This document shows, piece after piece, positions 53,382 to 64,000 of a DNA stretch of 64,000 nucleotides. The notes beneath the pieces are model-generated. The model saw only the letters and a list, made by a program, of their open reading frames with translations. It did not search any database and was not told where the DNA came from. The translations under genes were made by a program, and so were the position numbers. The number at the start of each line of letters is the position of its first letter. Position 1 is the first letter of the stretch. Source of the DNA: Metapseudomonas otitidis (lineage in GTDB: Bacteria; Pseudomonadota; Gammaproteobacteria; Pseudomonadales; Pseudomonadaceae); the NCBI RefSeq assembly GCF_900111835.1, contig NZ_FOJP01000027.1:1-64000 (forward strand). The letters are read 5' to 3'.

Positions 53382-53441
53382 GTCCGGGCCCTCACCAAGC
53401 GGAGTTGCCTTCTGGCAATGAGCATTGGGGAGGGGCCGGAC
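53382..53441 (-). promoter_or_regulatory. Structured element between purH and purD
   Basis: A near-perfect 12-bp outer stem pairs GTCCGGGCCCTC (53382-53393) with GAGGGGCCGGAC (53430-53441), one mismatch. Inside is a hairpin TTGCC-TTCT-GGCAA (53405-53418). The nested shape could be a terminator/attenuator or an RNA element controlling purD. No known riboswitch fold was recognised. Confidence 0.45.
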
Positions 53442-53478
53442 AACGCAGCAGATGCCTGCTTCAGTGCGTCCCTGTCAC

Positions 53479-55086
53479 TCAGTGTCGGAAGTGGCGCATG
53501 CCGGTGAATACCATCGCAATGCCGGCCTCGTCGGCGGCGGCGATGACTTCGTTGTCACGCATGGAGCCGCCCGGCTGGATCACGGCGGTGATGCCGGCCT
53601 TGGCGGCGTTGTCGATGCCGTCGCGGAAGGGGAAGAAGGCGTCGGAGGCCATGACCGCGCCCTTGACCTCGAGACCGGCATGCTCGGCCTTGATGGCGGC
53701 GATGCGGGCGGAGTTGACGCGGCTCATCTGGCCGGCGCCGACGCCGACGGTCTGGCGGTTCTTGGCGTAGACGATGGCGTTGGATTTGACGAACTTGGCC
53801 ACTTTCCAGGCGAAGATCAGGTCGTGGATCTCCTGCTCGCTCGGGGCGCGCTGGGTGACGATCTTCAGGTCTTCCGCCTTGATCATGCCGATGTCACGGC
53901 TCTGCACCAGCAGGCCGCCGTTGACGCGCTTGAAGTCCCAGCCCGGGGCGCGCTCGGCCGGCCACTCGCCGCATTCCAGCAGGCGTACGTTGGCCTTGGC
54001 GGTCACCACTTCACGGGCGGCGGCGGAGATTTTCGGGGCGATGATCACTTCGACGAACTGGCGCTCGACGATGGCCTTGGCGGTTTCGCCGTCCAGCTCG
54101 CGGTTGAAGGCGATGATGCCGCCGAAGGCGGATTCGGTGTCGGTGGCGTAGGCCAGGTCGTAGGCCTTGCGGATGCCGCCTTCGTCTTCCGGAACCACGG
54201 CGACGCCGCAGGGGTTGGCGTGCTTGACGATGACGCAGGCCGGCTTGACGAAGCTCTTCACGCATTCCAGGGCGGCGTCGGTGTCGGCCACGTTGTTGAA
54301 GGACAGTTCCTTGCCCTGCAGCTGGACGGCGGTGGAGACGCTGGCCTCGCCCTTCTTCGCTTCCACGTAGAACGCCGCGCTCTGGTGCGGGTTCTCGCCG
54401 TAGCGCATTTCCTGGGCCTTGACGAACTGGCTGTTGAAGGTGCGCGGGAAGGCGCTGCGGTCTTCGGTGGACAGGGTGTCGCGGGCCTGGTCGATGGTGC
54501 CCAGGTAGTTGGCGATCATGCCGTCGTAAGCGCTGGTGTGCTCGAAGGCCTTGAGGGCCAGGTCGAAGCGCTGGGCGTAGGTCAGGCCGCCGGCCTTGAG
54601 GGATTCGACGATGCCGGCGTAGTCGCTGGCGTTGACCACGATGGCGACGTCCTTGTGGTTCTTCGCGGCGCTGCGGACCATGGTCGGGCCGCCGATGTCG
54701 ATGTTCTCGATGGCGGTGGGCAGGTCGCAGTCAGCCTTGGCGACGGTGGCCTCGAAGGGGTAGAGGTTGACCGCCACCAGGTCGATCGGCTTGATGCCGT
54801 GCTGCTCCATGACCGCGCCGTCCAGGTTGCGGCGACCGAGGATGCCGCCGTGGATCTTCGGGTGCAGGGTCTTCACGCGGCCGTCCATCATTTCCGGGAA
54901 GCCGGTGTAGTCGGCGACTTCCACGGCGGCGACGCCGTTGTCCTTGAGCAGCTTGTAGGTGCCGCCGGTGGAGAGGATCTCCACGCCCAGGGCAGCCAGT
55001 TCACGGGCGAACTCGAGGATGCCGGTCTTGTCGGAAACGCTGATCAGGGCGCGGCGAACGGGGAGGCGGGTGGTCTGGTCGGTCAT
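53479..55086 (-). CDS. purH: Bifunctional AICAR transformylase / IMP cyclohydrolase
   Basis: PurH of 535 residues from the ATG at 55086 ([20 protein letters not shown]); four more codons upstream are open but less likely. The N-terminal cyclohydrolase domain (about 1-200) has [10 protein letters not shown]-type [15 protein letters not shown]. The C-terminal transformylase has [12 protein letters not shown] and the closing [20 protein letters not shown]. It performs the last two steps to IMP. The preceding terminator separates it from fis. Confidence 0.98.
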   Translation of the reverse strand: MTDQTTRLPVRRALISVSDKTGILEFARELAALGVEILSTGGTYKLLKDNGVAAVEVADYTGFPEMMDGRVKTLHPKIHGGILGRRNLDGAVMEQHGIKPIDLVAVNLYPFEATVAKADCDLPTAIENIDIGGPTMVRSAAKNHKDVAIVVNASDYAGIVESLKAGGLTYAQRFDLALKAFEHTSAYDGMIANYLGTIDQARDTLSTEDRSAFPRTFNSQFVKAQEMRYGENPHQSAAFYVEAKKGEASVSTAVQLQGKELSFNNVADTDAALECVKSFVKPACVIVKHANPCGVAVVPEDEGGIRKAYDLAYATDTESAFGGIIAFNRELDGETAKAIVERQFVEVIIAPKISAAAREVVTAKANVRLLECGEWPAERAPGWDFKRVNGGLLVQSRDIGMIKAEDLKIVTQRAPSEQEIHDLIFAWKVAKFVKSNAIVYAKNRQTVGVGAGQMSRVNSARIAAIKAEHAGLEVKGAVMASDAFFPFRDGIDNAAKAGITAVIQPGGSMRDNEVIAAADEAGIAMVFTGMRHFRH

Positions 55087-55115
55087 GTCGATGTCCATCG
55101 GAGCAGGGGAATCAG

Positions 55116-55160
55116 TAAAAAAGGGCGGCCTTTGATGTTCTCGGGGGCCGCCCTTTCTTT
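55116..55160 (-). terminator. Rho-independent terminator after fis
   Basis: On the minus strand AAGGGCGGCC / GGCCGCCCTT stems (55121-55130 and 55146-55155) are followed by a T-run before purH. It ends the dusB-fis operon. Confidence 0.88.
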
Positions 55161-55173
55161 ATCGAATACGTGC

Positions 55174-55494
55174 TTACAGGAGGTCGTACTGCTTGAGCTT
55201 CTTGCGCAGCGTGCCCCGGTTGAGGCCGAGCATCTCGGAGGCCTTGGTCTGGTTGCCCTTGACGTAGTTCATCACGGTTTCCAGCAGCGGGGCTTCCACT
55301 TCGGAGAGCACCAGGTTGTAGACGTCCGTGACCGTCGCGCCCTCCAGGTGGGCGAAGTAGTTGTGCAGTGCCTTCTCGACGCTGCCGCGCAGGGTCTGGC
55401 CCTCGGCGGTCGGTGTGGTCAGGTGCTGTTTCAGGTTGGCGTTGTCGCTCACGGGTGTTGCCCCATCAAAAAAATTCTCGGTCATCGTCGTCAT
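55174..55494 (-). CDS. fis: DNA-binding protein Fis
   Basis: Fis of 106 residues, a nucleoid protein abundant in fast growth. The C-terminal helix-turn-helix reads [20 protein letters not shown], almost identical to other Fis proteins. The first start ([11 protein letters not shown]) overlaps the dusB stop by ATGA; a start at the second Met is possible. The dusB-fis pairing is the same as in Escherichia coli. Confidence 0.97.
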   Translation of the reverse strand: MTTMTENFFDGATPVSDNANLKQHLTTPTAEGQTLRGSVEKALHNYFAHLEGATVTDVYNLVLSEVEAPLLETVMNYVKGNQTKASEMLGLNRGTLRKKLKQYDLL

Positions 55495-56486
55495 GCGGCC
55501 TTATCCCCTTCGTTGTGACGCTCGGCGAAAAATTGCCGAACGCTGGCGCACTGCGCGTCCGTGGACTCCAAACGATTGAACTGGGCGCGAAACTCCCTGG
55601 CGCCCGGCAGGGTTGCGAGATACCAGCCGACATGCTTGCGGGCGATGCGTACGCCCATCACTTCGCCATAGAAGGCGTGCAGTGCGGCCAGGTGCTCCAG
55701 CAGGATCTGTTCCACCTCTTCAAGCCCCGGCACCGCCAGCAGTTCGCCGGTGGCCAGGTAATGCGTGATCTCGCGGAAGATCCAGGGTCGCCCCTGGGCC
55801 GCTCGACCGATCAGCAGGGCATCGGCACCGGTGGCGTCGAGGACCTGTCTGGCTTTCTGTGGCGAGTCGATGTCGCCGTTGGCAAAGACCGGGATCGACA
55901 CCGACTGCTTGATCGCGGCGATGGTGTCGTACTCGGCTTCGCCGGTGTACAGGTCGGCCCGGGTGCGACCGTGAACGGCCAGCGCCTGGATACCCGACTC
56001 TTCGGCGATCCTCGCCACGGCGATGCCGTTCTTGTTGTCGCGGTCCCAGCCGGTGCGGATCTTCAGCGTGACCGGGACATCGACGGCCTTCACCACGGCG
56101 TCGAGGATGCGTGCCACCAGGGCTTCATCCTTCATCAGCGCGGAACCGGCCGCCTTGTTGCAGACCTTCTTCGCCGGACAGCCCATGTTGATGTCGATGA
56201 TCTGGGCTCCGAGCGCCACATTGGCCCTGGCCGCCTCGGCCAGCATCTCCGGGTCGCCGCCGGCGATCTGCACCGAACGGGGCTCCGGGTCGCCTTCATG
56301 AAGCAGGCGCAACCGGGACTTGCGGCTGTTCCACAGGCGCACGTCGCTGGTGACCATCTCGGAGACTACCAAGCCGGCACCCAGGCGACGGCAAAGCAGA
56401 CGAAACGGACGGTCGGTCACGCCCGCCATGGGGGCGAGTATCACCTGGTTGGGTAGGGCATACGGGCCGATGCGTACCGCCGACAT
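55491..56486 (-). CDS. dusB: tRNA-dihydrouridine synthase B
   Basis: DusB of 331 residues, a flavoenzyme that reduces uridine in the tRNA D-loop. It starts [20 protein letters not shown]. The catalytic cysteine lies in [19 protein letters not shown], with the FMN-phosphate motif VHGRTR and the [20 protein letters not shown] stretch. It is the first gene of the dusB-fis operon. The minus-strand -10 TATGAT lies about 52 bases upstream. Confidence 0.96.
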   Translation of the reverse strand: MSAVRIGPYALPNQVILAPMAGVTDRPFRLLCRRLGAGLVVSEMVTSDVRLWNSRKSRLRLLHEGDPEPRSVQIAGGDPEMLAEAARANVALGAQIIDINMGCPAKKVCNKAAGSALMKDEALVARILDAVVKAVDVPVTLKIRTGWDRDNKNGIAVARIAEESGIQALAVHGRTRADLYTGEAEYDTIAAIKQSVSIPVFANGDIDSPQKARQVLDATGADALLIGRAAQGRPWIFREITHYLATGELLAVPGLEEVEQILLEHLAALHAFYGEVMGVRIARKHVGWYLATLPGAREFRAQFNRLESTDAQCASVRQFFAERHNEGDKAA

Positions 56487-56537
56487 GGGTCTTCCCTGCC
56501 TGTGGGGCCGGATCTTGGTCTACGAAAAAGGGTGGGC

Positions 56538-56543
56538 ATCATA
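56538..56543 (-). promoter_or_regulatory. Candidate -10 of the dusB-fis promoter
   Basis: TATGAT on the minus strand, with a poor TTTATC -35 at 17 bases (56561-56566). The bases after the -10 are GC-rich (GCCC), as in growth-rate-controlled promoters such as that of Escherichia coli fis. Confidence 0.45.
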
Positions 56544-56655
56544 CCCGCTCTCGATGACCGGATAAAGGTTGTTTTGAACAAATTCTGAACAGTGCCGAGC
56601 TTATCGCCAGGGGTTCTGGCAAGGCCCCGGAGCGGCGTCCGGCGGGCCTGTCAGG

Positions 56656-58113
<1,458 letters not shown>

Positions 58114-58196
58114 GCGGCGGTCCGGGCAAAACGACGCGCTAGTCTACCAACTCGCCACGTCGCTGGCGCATTCCTGCTGTGCATCCTTTGCGGGCC

Positions 58197-59075
58197 TCAG
58201 CGACGAACGCCGCTGATGCGCACCCAGCCATCCTTCTCGGCGGTCGGGTCCAGCTCGAAGGCGTCGGCGTAGGCCGCGCGGACCCCCTCGGCCTGCTCGG
58301 CGAGGATGCCCGACAGCGCCAGGCGGCCGCCGGCCTTGACCAGCGCGGTGATCTGCGGCGCCAGGGACACCAGCGGGCCGGCGAGGATGTTGGCCACCAC
58401 CACGTCGGCCGGCTGTTGCGGCATGTCGGCGGGCAGGTAGACGGGGAACAGGGCCGGGTCGATGCCGTTGCGCGAGGCGTTGTCGCGGGAGGCCTCCAGG
58501 GCTTGCGGGTCGATGTCGGTGCCCACCGCCTGGCGCGCGCCCAGCAGCAGGCCGGCGATGGCGAGGATGCCGGAGCCGCAGCCGAAGTCGATCAGGTCGC
58601 AGCCGCCCAGTTCCTGACCGTCCAGCCATTCCAGGCACAGCGCGGTGGTCGGGTGGGTGCCGGTGCCGAAGGCCAGGCCCGGGTCCAGCAGCAGGTTCAC
58701 CGCATCCGGCTCGGGGGCGTCGTGCCAGCTCGGGACGATCCACAGGCGGCGGCCGAAGCGCATGGGCTGGAAGTTGTCCATCCAGCTGCGTTCCCAGTCC
58801 TGGTCTTCGATGCGCTCGATCTGGTGCTGCGGCAGGGCGCCGCCGGTGAGCAGTTCGAGGTGCGCCACCAGCGCCGTCTCGTCGGTGTCGGCCTCGAACA
58901 GGGCCAGCAGGTGGGTGTGGGACCAGAGCGGGGTGGTGCCGAGGTCGGGCTCGAAGATCGGCTGGTCTTCGGCGTCCATGAAGGTCACCGAGACGGCACC
59001 GACTTCCAGCAGGGCGTCTTCATAGGTTTCCGCCTGATCCGGGGTGATGGCGAGACGGACTTGTAACCAGGGCAT
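58197..59075 (-). CDS. prmA: Ribosomal protein L11 methyltransferase
   Basis: PrmA of 292 residues, a SAM-dependent enzyme that trimethylates L11. It starts [20 protein letters not shown]. The SAM motif is [18 protein letters not shown], preceded by [20 protein letters not shown], and NILAGPL is the post-II motif. It lies 35 bases after the EI24-like gene in the same direction. Confidence 0.97.
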   Translation of the reverse strand: MPWLQVRLAITPDQAETYEDALLEVGAVSVTFMDAEDQPIFEPDLGTTPLWSHTHLLALFEADTDETALVAHLELLTGGALPQHQIERIEDQDWERSWMDNFQPMRFGRRLWIVPSWHDAPEPDAVNLLLDPGLAFGTGTHPTTALCLEWLDGQELGGCDLIDFGCGSGILAIAGLLLGARQAVGTDIDPQALEASRDNASRNGIDPALFPVYLPADMPQQPADVVVANILAGPLVSLAPQITALVKAGGRLALSGILAEQAEGVRAAYADAFELDPTAEKDGWVRISGVRR

Positions 59076-59109
59076 GGCGAAACCTCGATGCGGCGTGGAG
59101 AAGGGGCTC

Positions 59110-59973
59110 TTACGGGGCGGGCAAGCTTACTTGAGGCTCGGGTGCCATGCCAGCCGCGGCGTCCAGGCGGTCGAGGCCGCGGTAGGCGAGGTGGCAGACG
59201 CCGCTGCCGAGCAGGGCCGGGAGCAGCAGATTGAGCACGGGAACCACCGCCAGCATGAGGATCAGCAGGCCGAAGGCGATGAGGGCGCCGCGCTGGGCCC
59301 GCACCACGCGCATCTGTTCGGCGCCACTGGCCAGTTCGGCGAGGGCGGCGGGCACCAGGAAGCGCACGTTCAGGTAAGCCAGCAGCATCAGCATCAGGAT
59401 GCCGTTGACCACGGGGATCAGCAGGCAGAGCAGCGGGCCGATTCCGATGCCAATGCCGAGGCCCAGCCAGGGGCCGAGGTGGTAGCGGCCGGCGCGCAGC
59501 AGGTCGGTGGTGGCGGGTTGGCGCTGGAGCAGGCTGGGGTAGTGGCTGCGGGTACGGGTCTTCAGGCGCCCCATCAGCACCCAGCGCAGGCTGAGGCGGA
59601 TGCTGAGCACCACGGCGCCAGCGTAGAGCACGACCACGATGGCCACTGCCAACAGTGCGGCGTAAACCGCCATCAAGGCCAGGGCCGGGGCGATATTGGC
59701 CATGGCGCTGATGGTCGCCGGGCCGCCGCTGACGCTTGGGAGCAACCCGAGGGCGGCAGCGCCCATGATCACGAAGGAGGCGATCAGCCCGGCGGCCTTG
59801 GCGATGAACTCGAAGTGGGTATAGAACAGCCAGCCCCAGAAGCTGGTCATCAGCAGGCAGAGGCCCGACGAGCCGATGAGGATGCCCGGCCGCAGGCTGG
59901 AGCGCAGGGCCAGCCCCAGGCAGATGAAGGCCTCCAGAAAGGCCCGGCCGATGGACTTGAATCTTGCTTTCAC
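59110..59973 (-). CDS. EI24-like (CysZ-type fold) multi-pass membrane protein
   Basis: A membrane protein of 287 residues from the GTG at 59973 ([20 protein letters not shown]), behind AAAGGAA. The frame extends to an ATG at 60018, but that codon lies inside the accC terminator hairpin and is unlikely. Six or so hydrophobic segments are seen, with [20 protein letters not shown] and [15 protein letters not shown], as in EI24-domain proteins. A role in sulfate transport like CysZ is not supported by context. It sits between accC and prmA. Confidence 0.75.
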   Translation of the reverse strand: MKARFKSIGRAFLEAFICLGLALRSSLRPGILIGSSGLCLLMTSFWGWLFYTHFEFIAKAAGLIASFVIMGAAALGLLPSVSGGPATISAMANIAPALALMAVYAALLAVAIVVVLYAGAVVLSIRLSLRWVLMGRLKTRTRSHYPSLLQRQPATTDLLRAGRYHLGPWLGLGIGIGIGPLLCLLIPVVNGILMLMLLAYLNVRFLVPAALAELASGAEQMRVVRAQRGALIAFGLLILMLAVVPVLNLLLPALLGSGVCHLAYRGLDRLDAAAGMAPEPQVSLPAP

Positions 59974-60007
59974 GGGCGGGGCATTCCTTTGCGTGGCGGA
60001 AATGAAG

Positions 60008-60030
60008 AAGGGCCGCATTATGCGGCCCTT
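60008..60030 (-). terminator. Terminator after accC
   Basis: A stem AAGGGCCGCAT / ATGCGGCCCTT with a tiny loop, followed on the minus strand by CTTCATTT. It closes aroQ-accB-accC. Confidence 0.75.
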
Positions 60031-60045
60031 CGGGGTTCACCAGGC

Positions 60046-61389
60046 TTACTTCTTGCCCAGTTTGTGCTCGAGGTAGTGAATGTTCACGCCCCCTTTGCAG
60101 AAACCCTTGTCGCGGGTGAGGTCGCGGTGCAGCGGGACGTTGGTCTTGATCCCGTCCACCACGATCTCGTCGAGGGCATTGCGCATGCGCGCCATGGCCT
60201 CGTCGCGGTCCTTGCCGTAGGTGATCAGCTTGCCGATCAGCGAGTCGTAGTTCGGCGGTACCGAGTAGCCGCTGTACAGGTGCGAATCGACGCGCACGCC
60301 GTTGCCACCCGGGGCGTGGAAGTACTTCACCTTGCCCGGGGAGGGCATGAAGTTGTCCGGGTCTTCGGCGTTGATGCGGCACTCCAGGGCATGGCCACGG
60401 ATGACCACGTCTTCCTGCTTGATCGAGAGCTTGTTGCCTGCGGCGATGCTGAGCATCTCCTTGACGATGTCGACGCCGGTGACCATCTCGGTGACCGGGT
60501 GCTCCACCTGGACGCGGGTGTTCATCTCGATGAAGTAGAAGCGGCCGTTCTCGTAGAGGAACTCGAAGGTACCGGCACCGCGGTAGCCGATCTCGATGCA
60601 GGCCTGGACGCAGCGGGCCAGCACTTCGGCGCGGGCCTTCTCGTCGATGCCGGGGGCGGGAGCTTCTTCCAGCACCTTCTGGTGGCGGCGCTGCAGGGAG
60701 CAATCGCGGTCACCCAGGTGGATGGCGTTGCCCTGGCCGTCGGAGAGTACCTGCACTTCCACGTGGCGCGGGTTGGTGAGGAACTTCTCCAGGTAGACCA
60801 TGGAGTTGCCGAACGCGGCACCGGCTTCGGTGCGGGTCAGCTTGGCCGACTTGATCAGCTCGTCGGCGCTGTGCACCACGCGCATGCCGCGACCACCGCC
60901 GCCACCGGCAGCCTTGATGATCACCGGGTAACCGACGTCCTCGGCGATCGCCAGGGCGGTCGCTTCGTCTTCCGGCAGCGGGCCGTCGGAGCCCGGAACG
61001 GTCGGTACGCCGGCCTTCTTCATGGCGTCCTTGGCGGACACCTTGTCGCCCATCAGGCGGATGGTGTCGGCTTTCGGGCCGATGAAGGCGAAGCCGGAGT
61101 TCTCCACCTGCTCGGCGAAGTCGGCGTTCTCGGCGAGGAAGCCGTAGCCCGGGTGGATCGCGGTGGCGCCGGTCACTTCGGCGGCACTGATGATGGCCGG
61201 GATGTTCAGGTAGGACTGGGCGGCGGGTGCCGGGCCGATGCAGACGGTCTCGTCAGCCAGGGACAGGTGCATCAGCTCGCGGTCGGCCGTGGAGTGCACC
61301 GCTACCGTCTTGATGCCCAGCTCCTTGCAGGCGCGCAGGATGCGCAGGGCGATCTCGCCACGGTTGGCGATCAGGACTTTTTCCAGCAT
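60046..61389 (-). CDS. accC: Biotin carboxylase subunit of acetyl-CoA carboxylase
   Basis: AccC of 447 residues from the ATG at 61389 ([20 protein letters not shown]). The ATP-grasp glycine loop is [14 protein letters not shown], and catalytic segments [33 protein letters not shown] and [12 protein letters not shown] are present. It carboxylates the biotin on AccB in the first step of fatty acid synthesis. It follows accB by 17 bases. Confidence 0.98.
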   Translation of the reverse strand: MLEKVLIANRGEIALRILRACKELGIKTVAVHSTADRELMHLSLADETVCIGPAPAAQSYLNIPAIISAAEVTGATAIHPGYGFLAENADFAEQVENSGFAFIGPKADTIRLMGDKVSAKDAMKKAGVPTVPGSDGPLPEDEATALAIAEDVGYPVIIKAAGGGGGRGMRVVHSADELIKSAKLTRTEAGAAFGNSMVYLEKFLTNPRHVEVQVLSDGQGNAIHLGDRDCSLQRRHQKVLEEAPAPGIDEKARAEVLARCVQACIEIGYRGAGTFEFLYENGRFYFIEMNTRVQVEHPVTEMVTGVDIVKEMLSIAAGNKLSIKQEDVVIRGHALECRINAEDPDNFMPSPGKVKYFHAPGGNGVRVDSHLYSGYSVPPNYDSLIGKLITYGKDRDEAMARMRNALDEIVVDGIKTNVPLHRDLTRDKGFCKGGVNIHYLEHKLGKK

Positions 61390-61406
61390 CACAGGCTCTC
61401 CGCGGT

Positions 61407-61877
61407 TCAGACGATGGTGAACAGCGGCTGGTCGTACTCAACCGGCTGACCGTTTTCCACGAGGATGGATTCGATCACGCCACTGGCTTCGGCTTCGATG
61501 TGGTTCATCATCTTCATCGCTTCGACGATGCAGAGGATGTCGCCTTTCTTAACGGTCTGGCCGACTTCGGCGAAGTTGGCCGAGGTGGGGGAGGCGGCAC
61601 GGTAGAAGGTGCCGACCATCGGCGAGCGGACCACGTGGCCGTTCAGCTTCGCCGCAGCCGGGGCAGCGTCGGCTGCCGGAGCCGGGGCAGCAGCCGGTGC
61701 GGCGGCAACGGGCGCGGCGACCGGAGCCGGGGCAGCGGCATAGACCGGCTGGGCGGCCATGGCCTTGTTGCTGTGACGGCTGATGCGCACGGACTCTTCG
61801 CCCTCGCGGATCTCCAGCTCGTCGATCCCGGACTCTTCCAGCAGTTCGATCAGTTTCTTGACTTTACGGATATCCAT
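61407..61877 (-). CDS. accB: Biotin carboxyl carrier protein of acetyl-CoA carboxylase
   Basis: AccB of 156 residues. The N-terminal part starts [20 protein letters not shown]. An Ala/Pro-rich linker of about 35 residues follows (roughly 45-80). The biotinyl domain has Lys122 in [12 protein letters not shown], the biotin attachment site. It is co-transcribed with aroQ and accC. Confidence 0.98.
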   Translation of the reverse strand: MDIRKVKKLIELLEESGIDELEIREGEESVRISRHSNKAMAAQPVYAAAPAPVAAPVAAAPAAAPAPAADAAPAAAKLNGHVVRSPMVGTFYRAASPTSANFAEVGQTVKKGDILCIVEAMKMMNHIEAEASGVIESILVENGQPVEYDQPLFTIV

Positions 61878-61902
61878 TAATCATCAACTCCCAAGGGTGA
61901 GG

Positions 61903-62346
61903 TCAGGGGCGTTCAAGGTGTTCCAGTGCCGCGTCCAGGGCCAGGCGGTAGCCGGTGGCGCCCAGACCGCAGATCACTCCCACGGCTACGTCGGAGAAGT
62001 AGGAGTGATGGCGGAAAGGTTCTCGTTTGTGCACGTTGGACAGGTGCACTTCGATGAATGGGATGCTCACTGCGAGCATCGCGTCACGTAGCGCGACACT
62101 TGTATGCGTGAAAGCGGCCGGATTGATGAGGATGAAGTCCACGCCCTCGTTGCGCGCAGCGTGGATCCGCTCGATCAGTTCGTACTCGGCGTTGCTCTGC
62201 AGGTGCATCAGGTGGTGCCCGGCTTCGCGGGCGCGGCGCTCCAGGTCCTGGTTGATCTCGGCCAGGGTGGTGGCGCCGTACTTGTCGGGCTCGCGGGTCC
62301 CCAGCAGGTTGAGGTTGGGACCGTGCAGGACGAGCAAGGTGGCCAT
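61903..62346 (-). CDS. aroQ: 3-dehydroquinate dehydratase, type II
   Basis: AroQ of 147 residues, third step of the shikimate pathway. It starts [20 protein letters not shown]; the catalytic tyrosine lies in [24 protein letters not shown] and [17 protein letters not shown] complete the site. It is the first gene of aroQ-accB-accC, 25 bases before accB. Confidence 0.97.
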   Translation of the reverse strand: MATLLVLHGPNLNLLGTREPDKYGATTLAEINQDLERRAREAGHHLMHLQSNAEYELIERIHAARNEGVDFILINPAAFTHTSVALRDAMLAVSIPFIEVHLSNVHKREPFRHHSYFSDVAVGVICGLGATGYRLALDAALEHLERP

Positions 62347-62404
62347 GGGCTGTCTTCCTTATTGGGGCCAGGCGGGACCGTGAAGGATAGTCGTGACTGT
62401 CCCT

Positions 62405-62424
62405 GTGTCGCCAGTAGTCGACAC
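62405..62424. promoter_or_regulatory. Inverted repeat upstream of aroQ
   Basis: GTGTCG-N8-CGACAC lies in the 115-base gap between dsbD and aroQ, about 60 bases ahead of the aroQ start. It could be an operator or part of the dsbD 3' end. No firm promoter was recognised in the gap. Confidence 0.3.
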
Positions 62425-62461
62425 GATGCCCGCAGATTGCGGCAGATTTATGAAGTTCCGC

Positions 62462-64000
62462 TTATTGACGCGAGCCGGCGCGGGCCAGGTGGTTGGCGAA
62501 CGCGGCGGCGTGGATCTCTCCTACGACACGCAGATCGGCCCATTCGTCACCGTTCGCCCCGAAGAACAGCAGGGCCGGCGGGCCGAACAGCTTGTAGCGG
62601 TCCAGCAGGGCGCGCTGCTCGGCGGTGCTCTCGGTCATGTCGAAGCGCACCAGGCGGTAGCGGCCCAGTTGCGCGGTGACCTCCGGCGCGGTGAGCACCT
62701 CGCGCTCGATCACCTTGCAACTGATGCACCAGTCCGCGTACCAGTCCAGCAGCAGCGGTTGCCTGGCGGCCTTGGCGGCGGCCTGGGCGGCCTCAAGCTC
62801 GGCCGGCGTCTTCACGGTGATCCAGGCACCGGCGGCTGCCGTGGCCTGGGGGGCACCGGCCACGCCGGCACGGCCCAGCGGGCGCAGCGGATCGGCCTCG
62901 CCCTTGAGCGCGCCGACCCAGGTGGCGCCGGCGTAGACCAGCAGCACCAGCCCGGCGAGTTGCGCCAGGCGCTGGCGTGGGGGTTTGGGGCCGAACTCCA
63001 GGGTGCCGAGGAACAGCGCAACCCCGGCAGCCAGCAGGCCCCACAGGGCCAGGCTCAGCGAGCCCGGCAGCACGCGCTCCAGCAGCCACACCGACACCGC
63101 CAGCAGCAGCACCCCGAAGGCATTGCGCACCGCCACCATCCACGGGCCGGAGCGCGGCAGCAGCGCGCCGCCACCGACCGCGAAGAGCACCAGCGGAGTG
63201 CCCATGCCGAGGCCCAGCAGGAACAGCTTCAGGCCGCCGCCCAGGGCATCGCCGCTGGCACTGATATAGAGCAGGGCGCCCGCCAGCGGGGCGGAGACGC
63301 AAGGCGAGACCAGCAGGCTGGAGAGCACCCCCAGCGCTGCCGCACCCCAGATCGAGCCGCCCTGGGTGCTGCCGGCCAGGCGGTCCAGCGGGCCGGCGAG
63401 GAAGCCCGGCAGGCGCAGTTCATACAGGCCGAACATGGCCAGGGCGAACACCGCGAAGAAGGCCGCGAAGGGCACCAGCACCCAGGCCGATTGCAGGCGC
63501 GCCTGCAGGTTCAGCTCAGCGCCGAACACGCCCATCAGCGCGCCCAGCACGGCGAAGCAGGCCGCCATCGGCAGCACGTAGGCCAGCGACAGCACCAGGC
63601 CCCGGCCGCCGCCCACCTGCCCGCGCAGCACCACGCCGGAGAGGATCGGCAGCATCGGCAGCACGCAGGGGGTAAAGGTCAGGCCCAGCCCGGCGAGGAA
63701 GAACAGCGCCAGCTCGTGCCAGCTCCAGCCCTGCCCGTCGCTTGGCACCGCACCGTCCGGCGTGGCGGCGGACGCGGCGCCGATCTGCAGCGTCTCGGTT
63801 TCCGGCGGGTAGCACAGGCCCTTGTCGGCACAGCCCTGGTAGGTCACCAGCAGCTTGAAGGGGCGCTGTTGCGGGTTGTTCAGCGGCAGGTCGACGTCGA
63901 GGACCTCGTAGTACACCTCCACGTCGCCGAAGTAGTCGTCGGTCTTGTGCTTGCCCGCCGGCAGTTGCGCCGCGCCCAGGCCGACATCGGCCGGCTCGGT
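62462..64000 (-). CDS. dsbD: Thiol:disulfide interchange protein DsbD (partial)
   Basis: The frame is open to the right edge of the window, so the N-terminus is missing. The visible part ends the periplasmic alpha domain (YVTSQG-like VTYQGCADKGLCYPPETETL with its paired cysteines). Eight membrane helices then carry FTPCVLPMLPILSG and LVSPCVSAPLAGALL, and a C-terminal thioredoxin-like domain has the active site DWYADWCISCKVIE. DsbD passes electrons from cytoplasmic thioredoxin to periplasmic DsbC and other partners. The neighbours aroQ-accB-accC are the same as for dipZ of PAO1. Confidence 0.96.
   Translation of the reverse strand, partial: TEPADVGLGAAQLPAGKHKTDDYFGDVEVYYEVLDVDLPLNNPQQRPFKLLVTYQGCADKGLCYPPETETLQIGAASAATPDGAVPSDGQGWSWHELALFFLAGLGLTFTPCVLPMLPILSGVVLRGQVGGGRGLVLSLAYVLPMAACFAVLGALMGVFGAELNLQARLQSAWVLVPFAAFFAVFALAMFGLYELRLPGFLAGPLDRLAGSTQGGSIWGAAALGVLSSLLVSPCVSAPLAGALLYISASGDALGGGLKLFLLGLGMGTPLVLFAVGGGALLPRSGPWMVAVRNAFGVLLLAVSVWLLERVLPGSLSLALWGLLAAGVALFLGTLEFGPKPPRQRLAQLAGLVLLVYAGATWVGALKGEADPLRPLGRAGVAGAPQATAAAGAWITVKTPAELEAAQAAAKAARQPLLLDWYADWCISCKVIEREVLTAPEVTAQLGRYRLVRFDMTESTAEQRALLDRYKLFGPPALLFFGANGDEWADLRVVGEIHAAAFANHLARAGSRQ

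Noticed and set aside
53425-55518. A 697-codon plus-strand frame opposite purH and fis
   Set aside because: It crosses two well-supported genes and a terminator, and has shadow composition.
59974-60018. ATG start of the EI24-like protein at 60018
   Set aside because: The codon falls inside the accC terminator hairpin, while the GTG at 59973 has an upstream AAAGGAA.

Overview
The window is chromosomal DNA of a high-GC gammaproteobacterium, almost certainly a Pseudomonas. Ribosomal proteins, RpoA, UvrA, RetS, PurH/PurD, Fis, AccB/AccC and DsbD all have Pseudomonas-like sequence, and several gene neighbourhoods match ones I remember from P. aeruginosa PAO1. No tRNA, rRNA, insertion sequence, prophage or CRISPR array was seen.

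Bases 1-13989 hold the end of tuf and the whole S10-spc-alpha ribosomal protein region (rpsJ to rplQ, with secY and rpoA), all on the + strand. A near-consensus sigma70 promoter precedes rpsJ. Two junctions inside the block (rpsN/rpsH and rpmJ/rpsM) each carry a strong hairpin, directly followed or overlapped by a TTGATT-17-TAnnAT promoter. Bases 14125-21391 carry katG, uvrA (opposite strand), a YajR-like MFS transporter and ssb.

Bases 21393-33084 are more accessory. They hold an outer-membrane beta-barrel protein with a TPR-like N-terminus and a very acidic linker. An iron-siderophore signalling cluster follows (ECF sigma, FecR-type anti-sigma with a twin-arginine membrane segment, TonB receptor with a signalling domain, PepSY membrane protein), resembling FoxI-FoxR-FoxA-FoxB. 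Next are a thiolase and a long FabG-like reductase in divergent orientation, then a BASS-family transporter divergent from an AraC regulator.

Bases 33148-37863 encode a BvgS/EvgS-type hybrid kinase (periplasmic solute-binding domain, PAS, HisKA, HATPase, two REC, HPt) and a REC-HD-GYP c-di-GMP phosphodiesterase just downstream, which looks like one phosphorelay. Bases 37883-47885 (- strand) are a urea cluster: urtABCDE for uptake, then ureD, ureA, two GNAT acetyltransferases, ureB and ureC. Near-perfect sigma54 (-24/-12) promoters lie ahead of urtA and ureD, implying nitrogen control. The nickel-delivery genes ureE, ureF and ureG are not in the window.

Bases 48117-64000 (- strand) hold marC, retS, purD, purH, fis, dusB, a zinc-ribbon/DUF3426 protein with a 14-unit hexanucleotide repeat, prmA, an EI24-like membrane protein, accC, accB, aroQ and a dsbD gene cut by the right edge. 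REP-like palindromes (GGTGGATGA...TCATCCACC type) are scattered between genes from about 42.9 to 53.3 kb. Large antisense open frames opposite katG, uvrA, the hybrid kinases, ureC and purH are GC-rich-codon shadows and are not annotated.
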